Below are positions 1 to 6,047 of a stretch of 10,527 nucleotides of DNA, piece after piece. The stretch is from UBA3263 sp964554665 (GTDB taxonomy: Bacteria; Bacteroidota; Bacteroidia; Bacteroidales; Muribaculaceae), in NCBI GenBank assembly GCA_964554665.1, contig CAZKPP010000075.1:1-10527 (forward strand), in the 5' to 3' direction. A model generated the notes under the pieces. That model worked only from the letters and a program-made list of their open reading frames with translations. It did no database searches and was not told where the DNA came from. How positions within the stretch are numbered: the stretch's first letter is position 1; each line of letters opens with the position of its first letter. The translations under genes and the position numbers were made by a program.

Positions 1-1656
1 GTAACATCGTCGCTGCGCCCCTATATCCCGTCGATTCTCGACTCATGTGCCATAGCCGCCGAGCTCGACTTTATCCATGCCAAGGCCCTTTATGCCCGCG
101 ACATAGATGCCCGCCTGCCCCACCTGGCCCCGAAGCCGGAAGTGGAGTGGTATCACGCGTGCCATCCGGGACTGCTGCAGTCGCTGCGCGCCCAGGGCAA
201 GGAAATAGTTCCGCTCGACATTAAGCTGACCCCCGAAAACCGCCTGCTGATTGTTTCGGGCCCCAATGCCGGCGGCAAATCGGTTACGCTGAAAACCGTT
301 GGCATAGTTCAATACATGACCCAGTGCGGGCTGCTGCCGCCGGTTTATGAAAACAGCCATATCGGGCTGTTCGACAACCTGTTTGTAGACATAGGCGATG
401 ACCAGAGCATCGAAAACGACCTGTCGACCTATTCGTCGCACCTCACTAACATGAAGAACTTCATGGCCTCGGGCAACGAATCGACGCTGGCGCTCATCGA
501 CGAATTCGGAACCGGCACCGAGCCTCTGATAGGCGGGGCCATAGCCCAGGCCATACTGTCGCGCTTCGCGGAACTGGGCATGTGGGGCGTAATCACCACC
601 CACTACCAGAACCTCAAGCAACTGGCCGAAGAAACTCCGGGGCTCGTCAACGGCTCGATGCTCTACGACCGCCAGCGCATGGAGCCGATGTTTAAACTCC
701 TGGTGGGCACGGCAGGCTCGTCGTTTGCCATCGAAATAGCCCGCAAGATAGGGCTGCCGGGCGAGATTGTAGACAAGGCCAAGGAAATCGTAGGCTCCGA
801 CTATGTGAACCTCGACAAGTATCTGCTCGACATTGCCCGCGACCGCCGCTATTGGGAAAACAAGCGCATGGCGATTCGACAGAAGGAGAAAAAAATCGAG
901 TCGGTGCTGGCCAACTACGAAGCCCAGGCCGACGACCTGAGGACGCATCGCCGCGAAATTCTGGCCGACGCCAAGGAGCAGGCCCGACGGATTGTTGAGG
1001 GCTCAAACGCGGCCATTGAGCGCACCATCCACGAAATTCGCCGCGCGCAGGCCGACCGCGACGAAACGCGCCGGCTGCGTGCCGACCTTCAGGCCGAGCA
1101 GCAGCGCGTGCAAAACGCCGAGCCCGACCACCCGCTGCTGGCCAAAGCTCCCAAGGCCAAAAAGCAGAAGCCCAAGGCCAAAGCCCCCGAAGCGCTCAAA
1201 CCCATTGAGGTTGGCGACTTCGTTAAGCTCGAAGGGCAGGAAACGCCGGGTCAGGTAATGGAAATTCAAGGAAAGAACGCCACCGTTAGCTTCGGAATGC
1301 TGCGCACAACGGTGAAACTCGACCGCCTGCGCCACACCCTGCAGCGCCCCAAGCTCGACGCACCCACGCAGGTTGCCATGGCCACGTCTGACCAACACCA
1401 TAGCCGACGCCTCGACTTCAAGCAGGAAATCGACGTGCGCGGCATGCGTGCCGACGAGGCGATTCAGGCCGTTACCTATTTCATAGACGATGCCATCCGC
1501 TTTTCGGCCGGGCGCGTAAGGATTCTCCACGGCACCGGCACGGGCGCGTTGCGTCAGGCCATCCGCCAATATCTGTCGACCGTTGGCGGCATCAGCTCGT
1601 TTGCCGATGAAGACGTGCGCCTCGGCGGCGCCGGCATCACAGTCGTCAACCTCTAA
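1..1656 (+). CDS. mutS2: Endonuclease MutS2, 3' part (5' end outside window)
   Basis: MutS2 is a MutS-family ATPase with a C-terminal Smr domain. Family members have been linked to suppression of homologous recombination and, in some bacteria, rescue of collided ribosomes. The frame is open from base 1, giving 551 visible codons. The Walker A motif GPNAGGKS is at 259-282 (residues 87-94), Walker B LALIDE ends at D167/E168, and the H-loop TTHY has H201. Next come a long charged coiled coil (about residues 270-380), a Lys/Ala/Pro-rich linker (about 380-400), a KOW-like segment (about 406-443) and the Smr domain (about 471-551). The Smr domain carries IDVRG and HGTGTGALR in place of the more usual LDLRG and HGKGTG. 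The N-terminal lever region is mostly missing because of the window edge. Composition is GC-rich, unlike the DNA directly downstream. The identification is secure; the biological role in this organism is inferred from the family. Confidence 0.97.
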   Translation, partial: VTSSLRPYIPSILDSCAIAAELDFIHAKALYARDIDARLPHLAPKPEVEWYHACHPGLLQSLRAQGKEIVPLDIKLTPENRLLIVSGPNAGGKSVTLKTVGIVQYMTQCGLLPPVYENSHIGLFDNLFVDIGDDQSIENDLSTYSSHLTNMKNFMASGNESTLALIDEFGTGTEPLIGGAIAQAILSRFAELGMWGVITTHYQNLKQLAEETPGLVNGSMLYDRQRMEPMFKLLVGTAGSSFAIEIARKIGLPGEIVDKAKEIVGSDYVNLDKYLLDIARDRRYWENKRMAIRQKEKKIESVLANYEAQADDLRTHRREILADAKEQARRIVEGSNAAIERTIHEIRRAQADRDETRRLRADLQAEQQRVQNAEPDHPLLAKAPKAKKQKPKAKAPEALKPIEVGDFVKLEGQETPGQVMEIQGKNATVSFGMLRTTVKLDRLRHTLQRPKLDAPTQVAMATSDQHHSRRLDFKQEIDVRGMRADEAIQAVTYFIDDAIRFSAGRVRILHGTGTGALRQAIRQYLSTVGGISSFADEDVRLGGAGITVVNL

Positions 1657-1658
1657 GG

Positions 1659-1675
1659 GCGGCTCGGGGAGCCGC
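1659..1675 (+). terminator. Hairpin just after mutS2, possible terminator
   Basis: A perfect 7-bp stem, GCGGCTC / GAGCCGC with loop GGG, begins three bases after the mutS2 stop and is followed by AATTTTGG. The short T run makes it a weak intrinsic terminator. It coincides with the left end of the 84-base repeat, and the second copy keeps a weaker version of the same stem (CGGTT/AGCCG with a wobble), so it may belong to the repeat rather than to mutS2. Confidence 0.5.
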
Positions 1676-1744
1676 AATTTTGGTAAACATCAGGCTTTAT
1701 CCTGATTTCGGGGTGTTGCAGCCATAGTGGTTCGGAGAACACCT
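1661..1744. repeat. 84-base dispersed repeat, copy 1
   Basis: This segment aligns without gaps to 5529-5612 at 76 of 84 positions by my count. It contains two further hairpins besides the one at its left edge: ATCAGG (1689-1694) with CCTGAT (1701-1706), and GGTGTT (1712-1717) with AACACC (1738-1743). Both stems are intact in the other copy. Similarity fades after 1744 (about 8 of the next 15 bases match). Copy 1 therefore lacks the 160-base structured tail that follows copy 2. It abuts the 3' end of mutS2 and marks the left border of the AT-rich block. Its function is unknown. Confidence 0.85.
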
Positions 1745-1791
1745 CAGTCAACTGTAGCAATCTACGATTTCGAAAATTCTCAACTCTATAT

Positions 1792-1822
1792 TCTGAATTC
1801 TCAATTCTTTTTCGTAACTTTG
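1792..1822 (+). promoter_or_regulatory. Bacteroidetes-type promoter for the structured leader
   Basis: TAACTTTG at 1815-1822 matches the Bacteroidetes -7 consensus TAnnTTTG. TCTG at 1792-1795, 19 bases upstream, is a one-mismatch candidate for the -33 TTTG element. Transcription would start near 1829. No equally good -7 box was found between here and the ORF at 2268, so this is the best candidate promoter for the structured RNA and perhaps for both downstream genes. Confidence 0.65.
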
Positions 1823-2050
1823 CCACCGCAGACCGCATCGCAGAGCCCGGTCATGGGCAATGTGGGTGGGTCGGCAACTAACATAATTGGAAGCGTTTAC
1901 TCGACGCTCTTTCTTGACTTTCAGAAATCTGGTAAATTTCAATCTCTGTCAAGAATGTAGCAAACGGTAGATGCCTAAGTGGATATGAACATTCATCACA
2001 ACGCGAGAGCGGAGTGATGAGGTTTATAAAATTTCAGTTAATGGGGTTTT

Positions 2051-2082
2051 AAACTCATAAACTGATAAACTCATAAACCTCA
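2051..2082 (+). repeat. Tandem 8-base repeats within the leader
   Basis: Three consecutive 8-mers, AAACTCAT, AAACTGAT and AAACTCAT (2051-2074), are followed by the related AAACCTCA (2075-2082). The last unit forms part of the 3' arm of the helix 2018-2027 / 2073-2082, so the repeat units could offer alternative pairing partners to the GGTTTAT arm. Confidence 0.75.
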
Positions 2083-2118
2083 GTTTGCCGGGAGGCAAAT
2101 TGAATCCATCATATTTCC

Positions 2119-2214
2119 GCGTGAGGCTCTGCAAGTTTGCTCGTTCAACAGAGATGGGCATTACCAGAGCCTCTGAAAGTGGGACGAGCAAACAGTACGG
2201 CTCTCACGCTTTTT
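2119..2214 (+). terminator. Terminator-like region with competing helices
   Basis: The outer stem GCGTGAG (2119-2125) pairs with CTCACGC (2203-2209) and is followed immediately by TTTTT (2210-2214), as in an intrinsic terminator. Nested inside is a 12-bp helix, 2135-2146 with 2182-2193, containing the perfect core GTTTGCTCGT/ACGAGCAAAC. GAGGCTCTG (2123-2131) can instead pair perfectly with CAGAGCCTC (2165-2173), which would break the outer stem and form a pseudoknot with the 12-bp helix. GGCTCT occurs twice (2125-2130 and 2199-2204), and both copies can pair with AGAGCC (2166-2171). The pairings are read directly from the sequence; termination or switching is inference. Confidence 0.5.
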
Positions 2215-2267
2215 CTATATAAAACTAATCGCCAATGAGGTGAGCCCTGCGGCAGATATTGAAAAAC

Positions 2268-2519
2268 ATGAAAGAAATAAGCGTCAAAGAGTATGAGAAT
2301 CTACGAGAAAGAGGGACTCGCCTGCTTGGAAGGTTAATTCCGTATGATTCAGGTATTGAGGTGATATATTTTATAGTGTCACCTGACCAACAAAATTTTG
2401 GAGCAACGGCAATCCTTGATACTCTCCTATTAACCCATCCCCATCTCCGCGGACAATTTGACGTTATTCGCCACTGGGCCACTCCGGAAGTCATAACCGT
2501 AAACTATCGCGAATCATGA
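2268..2519 (+). CDS. Small orphan protein, translationally coupled to the BspA-like gene
   Basis: An 83-residue protein beginning MKEISVKEYENLRERG. I do not recognise the family. It has no signal peptide or membrane segment. It is charged at the N-terminus and has an alternating hydrophobic middle (IEVIYFIVS), so a small soluble cytoplasmic fold is likely. I chose the ATG at 2268; a TTG at 2259 would add three residues (MKN). Its TGA at 2517-2519 overlaps the ATG of the next gene (2516-2518) as ATGA, a sign of translational coupling. The opposite strand is also open here, but the coupling and the residue pattern favour this strand. It lies 54 bases after the terminator-like hairpin, with no clear promoter of its own, so read-through from 1815 is the likely source of mRNA. 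A regulator, antitoxin or chaperone for the secreted partner are all only guesses. Confidence 0.7.
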   Translation: MKEISVKEYENLRERGTRLLGRLIPYDSGIEVIYFIVSPDQQNFGATAILDTLLLTHPHLRGQFDVIRHWATPEVITVNYRES

Positions 2520-5257
2520 AAGAGTTTGTAGTAAAAAAGGGAATTGTAATCTTAGCGCTGCTATCGTTTCTCCGTAGCTCTGCGTATGACTTCAAGGTAG
2601 ACGGCATATACTATAATGTGCTGTCGCTTAGCGACCTCACATGCGAGGTAACATATAATGAAAGCAATAAATCGACAACTGCTCTTGGATATTATACACA
2701 ATCTGGAAGTAGCTATTACCCTAGTCCATCACTCTCATACCCCTCATACAGTGGAAAAGTTACTGTTCCAGCAACCGTGACGTATAAAGGACGAGAATTA
2801 ACAGTAGTACGTATAGGTGCTTATGCTTTCTTAAACTGCACAAATCTCACTTCCTTAGCTCTACCATCTTCCATCACTTCTATCGCGCAGATACAGTTAA
2901 CTGAAACATGCTATGCAGGTGCTTTTGATTTTTGCAATATCCAAACATTTACAGCCGGTAACGCGTATTGTTTACAGATGTTCAATCAATCATACGCGTT
3001 CTCTTCAGGATACACGCGTATAGAAGGTCAGACTAAAGATCATCTGAAGCATCTCATTCTTTCCAGTGATTTTGAGGGAACTATTAATGTCAATTTCAAT
3101 AAATACACTAAACTTGAGTCTCTAATATCTTTGGCGAATGAGGTTCCAAATTATTCAAGAGGGACTCACTATACAAATGACCAATACCTGAACATGGAAG
3201 TATTAGTTCCTGAAGATGCTTTTACAAAATATCAAACTTCTGAGATTTGGAAAGATTTTTGGGAACTAACGGCAATGAAATCAGTAAAATCACTTTCTCT
3301 CAATGAGACTGCCTTGTCACTTGAACCAAAGCAAAAGATTCAATTGTCCGTTTCAGTGACTCCTGAAGACGCATACGATTCTTCTGTTACTTGGTCATCA
3401 TCGAATCCTTCTGTGGCTACAGTCTCTCAGAAGGGACTTGTCTCTGCTATCACCAAAGGTGATACACAAATTGTCGTTTCGGCGAATGACGGTTCAGGTG
3501 TTAAAGCAGAATGTTCAATCCATGTAGATTTATTAGTTAAAGACATTCAACTTTCAGAAGCCGAAATCGGGCTTGAGCTAAGAGAATCCAAGCAACTCGC
3601 AGTGGAGATTTCTCCCAAAGATGCATATATTCAAGATGTTATATGGACAAGCGATGACGAGAATATTGCCACTGTCGATAATCATGGCAAGGTCACCGCT
3701 CATAATATTGGCGTAACAAATATTAGTGCTACGACAACAGATGGTTCCAATTTGACTGCCACATGTAATGTGACAGTGGTAAATCCTGTCAAATCAATAA
3801 CCGTTGCGCCAACTACTGCAACAATTAAAGAAAGTGAGACTACACAATTATCGGCAACAGTTTATCCCGAGAATGCGACATATCAAGAAGTTGTTTGGTC
3901 TTCTGAAGATACAAATATTGCGAGCGTCGACGCAAATGGGGTTGTGACTGCAATATCGGCAGGTACGGTAACAATCAAGGCAACTGCTTCTGATGGTTCG
4001 GGTATATATGGACAATGTGAAATTACAGTAACAGCCGAGACTATTGAATCTAATGGAATATGTTACCAACGCAATTCGTTGACAACACTCAGAATTGTAC
4101 CAAATCCTGACTCTCCATATTCAGGCGATTTCATCATTCCTGAAAATGCCCGATTTAACGGAACGGAAATGACCATTACAGAAATCGGAGAAAAAGCATT
4201 TTACAAATGCAACAACTTGACAAGCATTATTATCCCAAATACTATTACGAAAATTCGAGAATCGGCTTTCAAAGGATGTAAAAAGTTGACTTTTGTAAAA
4301 ATATGCGATGGCTCTCAGATTGAGGCCAATCTCGATGTCGTTTTCGCTAATTCGCCAATTTCAGAACTTTATATTGGAAGTAATGCAGTTTCATATAATC
4401 CTGAAAGCCGTCTGCTTTCTATTGTGAAATCCATGATCCTTGGAGGCAGTGTCTCAAATTTACCTCCAAAAGACGTTTTCACATCATTGAACAGCTTTAT
4501 CGTAGAAGATGGTGAAAATCCAATAGTGGAGACTGATGATTATTGTACCGGTTCTACTAAATTAATCAGTCAGCAAACACTTAAAGATCCTTATACTTAT
4601 ATATATTATAGGTTCTTCTATATGGTAACTTATACGCATCTTTCTCCCATATTGAACGCTATCCAAAATTCTACTCTAAATTATTTGCACATTGGCAGAG
4701 CGGTTCAACAGGTAGAGAGAGATACTTCTAAGACATACGAGATAATTCCCACTACTGCAGGAAGCAGATATCAAGAGTATGGATACATGGACGAAGTTAA
4801 CTATCAATATCAAGATCTCATCGTTAAGAGTGATTATAATAGAAATCCTGTTGAGTCTGTTGTTATCAATAAGTCTGTCGTTGAATTGAATGTGGGAGAA
4901 TCTGTAAAGTTATCAGCAATATGCACACCCACTAATGCCTCACTCACGGCTGTGAATTGGTCAAGTTCGAATGAAAATATTGCAATAGTCGATATTTTTG
5001 GGAATGTGACAAAAGTTACAGAAGGTGAAGCAATCATTACCGCGGCTACGACTGATGGCACGAATTTGACGACAACTTGTAAGATTGTTAATCCTGGAGC
5101 AGGAGCAGAAGACATTATTATGTCATCAGAGAATGGCATATATATAGTTTATAATCTTCAAGGTATTATGGTATTGAAGACTGAAGATTACGAACAGGTT
5201 AATGAACTACCTGCGGGTCTATATTTAGTCAACGGGAATAAAGTAATTGTCAGATAA
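2516..5257 (+). CDS. BspA-like secreted LRR / Ig-like surface protein with T9SS tail
   Basis: A 913-residue predicted exported protein. It has an N-terminal signal peptide (about residues 1-23, ending RSSA before YDFKVDG), a BspA-type leucine-rich (LRR_5) region (about 75-240, e.g. GAYAFLNCTNLTSLALP), three bacterial Ig-like group 2 domains (about 257-339, 341-423 and 425-508, each with a W-S/T-S core and an ATV/ASV-D strand), and a second LRR region (about 509-770, EKAFYKCNNLTSIIIP). A fourth Ig-like domain (about 779-860) and a short T9SS type A-like tail (about 865-913, ending LPAGLYLVNGNKVIVR) follow. Proteins of this architecture sit on the cell surface and are associated with adhesion to host or neighbouring cells; the ligand here is unknown. 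Its start overlaps the stop of the small ORF by four bases. Composition is AT-rich relative to the flanking core genes, consistent with accessory DNA. Confidence 0.92.
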   Translation: MKEFVVKKGIVILALLSFLRSSAYDFKVDGIYYNVLSLSDLTCEVTYNESNKSTTALGYYTQSGSSYYPSPSLSYPSYSGKVTVPATVTYKGRELTVVRIGAYAFLNCTNLTSLALPSSITSIAQIQLTETCYAGAFDFCNIQTFTAGNAYCLQMFNQSYAFSSGYTRIEGQTKDHLKHLILSSDFEGTINVNFNKYTKLESLISLANEVPNYSRGTHYTNDQYLNMEVLVPEDAFTKYQTSEIWKDFWELTAMKSVKSLSLNETALSLEPKQKIQLSVSVTPEDAYDSSVTWSSSNPSVATVSQKGLVSAITKGDTQIVVSANDGSGVKAECSIHVDLLVKDIQLSEAEIGLELRESKQLAVEISPKDAYIQDVIWTSDDENIATVDNHGKVTAHNIGVTNISATTTDGSNLTATCNVTVVNPVKSITVAPTTATIKESETTQLSATVYPENATYQEVVWSSEDTNIASVDANGVVTAISAGTVTIKATASDGSGIYGQCEITVTAETIESNGICYQRNSLTTLRIVPNPDSPYSGDFIIPENARFNGTEMTITEIGEKAFYKCNNLTSIIIPNTITKIRESAFKGCKKLTFVKICDGSQIEANLDVVFANSPISELYIGSNAVSYNPESRLLSIVKSMILGGSVSNLPPKDVFTSLNSFIVEDGENPIVETDDYCTGSTKLISQQTLKDPYTYIYYRFFYMVTYTHLSPILNAIQNSTLNYLHIGRAVQQVERDTSKTYEIIPTTAGSRYQEYGYMDEVNYQYQDLIVKSDYNRNPVESVVINKSVVELNVGESVKLSAICTPTNASLTAVNWSSSNENIAIVDIFGNVTKVTEGEAIITAATTDGTNLTTTCKIVNPGAGAEDIIMSSENGIYIVYNLQGIMVLKTEDYEQVNELPAGLYLVNGNKVIVR

Positions 5258-5463
5258 ATTCTTAGAATTGGATGCCGGTCTCTACTGGGCATTCTCCAAG
5301 AGATCTGTAGGGCGGTAGCTTGGAAAGACGCCTATATTAAGAGGAACTCCAAAACTGAACGTCCATGAAAATGACTTGCAAGATGCGGATGGGAATCACT
5401 TTCCGCGAATGGGTGACTTTGATAGCCTAAATATTACTCATTCTACTTTAACCCGCAAGGGTG
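5258..5463 (+). other. 3' segment of unknown nature: decayed coding sequence or structured 3' UTR
   Basis: No intact gene lies between the BspA-like stop and the terminator. The frame starting at 5253 reads like protein for 71 codons, interrupted by a single TAG at 5316-5318 and ended by TAG at 5466-5468. The stretch after the first TAG (LGKTPILRGTPKLNV...) has a coding-like residue mix, but no good start codon and no family I recognise. The same bases also form stems: GCGGA/TCCGC near 5385-5405, AATGGGT/ACTCATT (one wobble) near 5408-5441, and ACCC-GCAA-GGGT at 5451-5462 with a GNRA loop. I cannot decide between a gene remnant and an RNA structure. Confidence 0.4.
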
Positions 5464-5500
5464 GATAGCTCGGTTCTGCCGGGCTATCTTTGTATTTTTT
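5464..5500 (+). terminator. Rho-independent terminator after the BspA-like gene
   Basis: A ten-base stem GATAGCTCGG (5464-5473) pairs with CCGGGCTATC (5479-5488), with one T-G wobble and loop TTCTG. It is followed by a T-rich tract (TTTGTATTTTTT, 5489-5500). It lies about 207 bases after the stop codon, so the mRNA would carry the structured 3' segment. Confidence 0.85.
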
Positions 5501-5528
5501 AACTCTTGTGCTAATGATCTACTAAAAC

Positions 5529-5612
5529 GGTTCGGGTAGCCGCAATTGTGATAAATATCAGGCTTTAGCCTGATGTCGGGGTGTTGCAGCCATAGGGGTT
5601 CGGAGAACACCT
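5529..5612. repeat. 84-base dispersed repeat, copy 2
   Basis: Same orientation as copy 1 at 1661-1744, with 76/84 bases identical and no gaps. Both central stems (ATCAGG/CCTGAT and GGTGTT/AACACC) are preserved exactly; the differences fall in loops, in linkers, or in the left stem, where they leave a wobble pair. With copy 1 it brackets the leader, the orphan ORF and the BspA-like gene as direct repeats about 3.9 kb apart. Confidence 0.85.
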
Positions 5613-5774
5613 ATGTTGACAGCTGCACAGGGGGCATCTCCGACGCCCTAAACCTATAACGACTACTACTTCGGATGAAGCCCGAGGCTTACAACGCTGT
5701 CGGTTCTACGAACCTCCCCGGCGGAGTAACTGTTTTAGTCGCGGGAAAGTTTTCTCAAACTGTCCCGCGACTAA
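5613..5774. repeat. Multi-hairpin tail of repeat copy 2
   Basis: This segment continues from the repeat and is absent after copy 1. It holds GACAGC (5618-5623) pairing with GCTGTC (5696-5701), GGGC (5632-5635) with GCCC (5645-5648), GGTTC-TAC-GAACC (5702-5714), and a very strong final hairpin: TTAGTCGCGGGA (5735-5746) with TCCCGCGACTAA (5763-5774), closed inside by AGTTT/AAACT around a TCTC loop. No T run follows on either strand, so the last hairpin is not a classic intrinsic terminator. The segment has no long ORF. It looks like the structured end of a non-autonomous repeat element or an RNA of unknown function. Confidence 0.6.
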
Positions 5775-5910
5775 TGTTTCCAATAGGTACAATATTTAAG
5801 GTAAAAAAGATTGAATGATTTCTTATGCCGCAAAGTTCGGAAGATTTACGCTCACATGCAAATTTTTCGATATGTTATAAAACATCAAACCCCGGGCTAT
5901 TAAAATTAGC

Positions 5911-5983
5911 ACCACATTATATTGAAAAAATGTGGAATTTATCACATTTTTCCAACGAGAAATGTGATTTTTCTCACATTTTT
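5911..5983. promoter_or_regulatory. Array of alternating AAATGTGA / TCACATTT half-sites
   Basis: Five related 8-mers alternate in orientation: ACCACATT 5911-5918, AAATGTGG 5928-5935, TCACATTT 5942-5949, AAATGTGA 5960-5967 and TCACATTT 5974-5981. They form nested dyads, e.g. AAAAATGTG 5926-5934 with CACATTTTT 5943-5951, and AAATGTGA with TCACATTT around a six-base spacer. The array lies 35-107 bases upstream of the -7 box of the ATPase gene, where a DNA-binding regulator could act. The region 5775-5910 before it holds no feature I can support apart from one imperfect half-site (TCACATGC near 5852). Confidence 0.55.
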
Positions 5984-6017
5984 CTAACATAAGCGCTGGT
6001 TTTTCGGTTTTTTGTCG

Positions 6018-6025
6018 TACATTTG
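6018..6025 (+). promoter_or_regulatory. -7 box of the ATPase promoter
   Basis: TACATTTG matches TAnnTTTG exactly and lies 22 bases before the ATG at 6048, predicting a short leader of about 16 bases. The -33 region (around 5994-5999, CGCTGG) matches the consensus poorly, so activation or repression through the upstream half-site array is plausible. Confidence 0.6.
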
Positions 6026-6047
6026 CAAAAAATAATCTGCGTTTTCT

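Larger units (their letters stand above)
1829..2214 (+). ncRNA. Candidate structured RNA or long mRNA leader (about 390 nt)
   Basis: No convincing gene lies here, but the sequence is dense in perfect or near-perfect stems. In order: TTCTTGAC 1911-1918 with GTCAAGAA 1948-1955; TCATCAC 1993-1999 with GTGATGA 2014-2020, enclosing CGC-GAGA-GCG (a GNRA tetraloop); TGAGGTTTAT 2018-2027 with ATAAACCTCA 2073-2082; CAGTTTGCC 2081-2089 with GGCAAATTG 2094-2102 (one G-U pair, GGGA loop); then the overlapping helices at 2119-2209 and a T run. A consensus promoter precedes it. It does not match tmRNA, RNase P RNA, SRP RNA or 6S RNA by the hallmarks I know. The choice between a stand-alone RNA and a 5' leader controlling the downstream genes is open; the exact ends are inferred. 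Confidence 0.55.

Noticed and set aside
43..948. A 301-codon minus-strand frame opposite mutS2.
   Set aside because: It lies antisense to a definite MutS2 ATPase domain; GC-rich coding DNA commonly gives long antisense frames.
1853..1960. A 35-codon ATG-started frame (MGNVGGSATNIIG...) about 24 bases after the predicted transcription start, as a leader peptide.
   Set aside because: It overlaps the 1911-1955 stem and has no clear ribosome binding signal. I could not separate a leader peptide from chance openness in a structured RNA, so it is not called as a gene.
2051..2082. The 8-mer repeats as a CRISPR array.
   Set aside because: The units are too short and contiguous, without spacers, and no cas genes lie nearby.
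1829..2214. The structured region as a tmRNA or RNase P RNA gene.
   Set aside because: There is no tRNA-like end or tag-peptide region for tmRNA, and no conserved RNase P core motifs such as ACAGAA. Length alone is not evidence.
2225..2494. An 89-codon minus-strand frame opposite the small orphan ORF.
   Set aside because: The plus-strand ORF has the ATGA overlap with the next gene and a more protein-like composition.
1829..2519. Leader plus small ORF as a type III (ToxIN-like) toxin-antitoxin pair.
   Set aside because: The RNA lacks tandem repeats of pseudoknot length, and the 83-residue protein is much shorter than and unlike ToxN-type nucleases as I know them.
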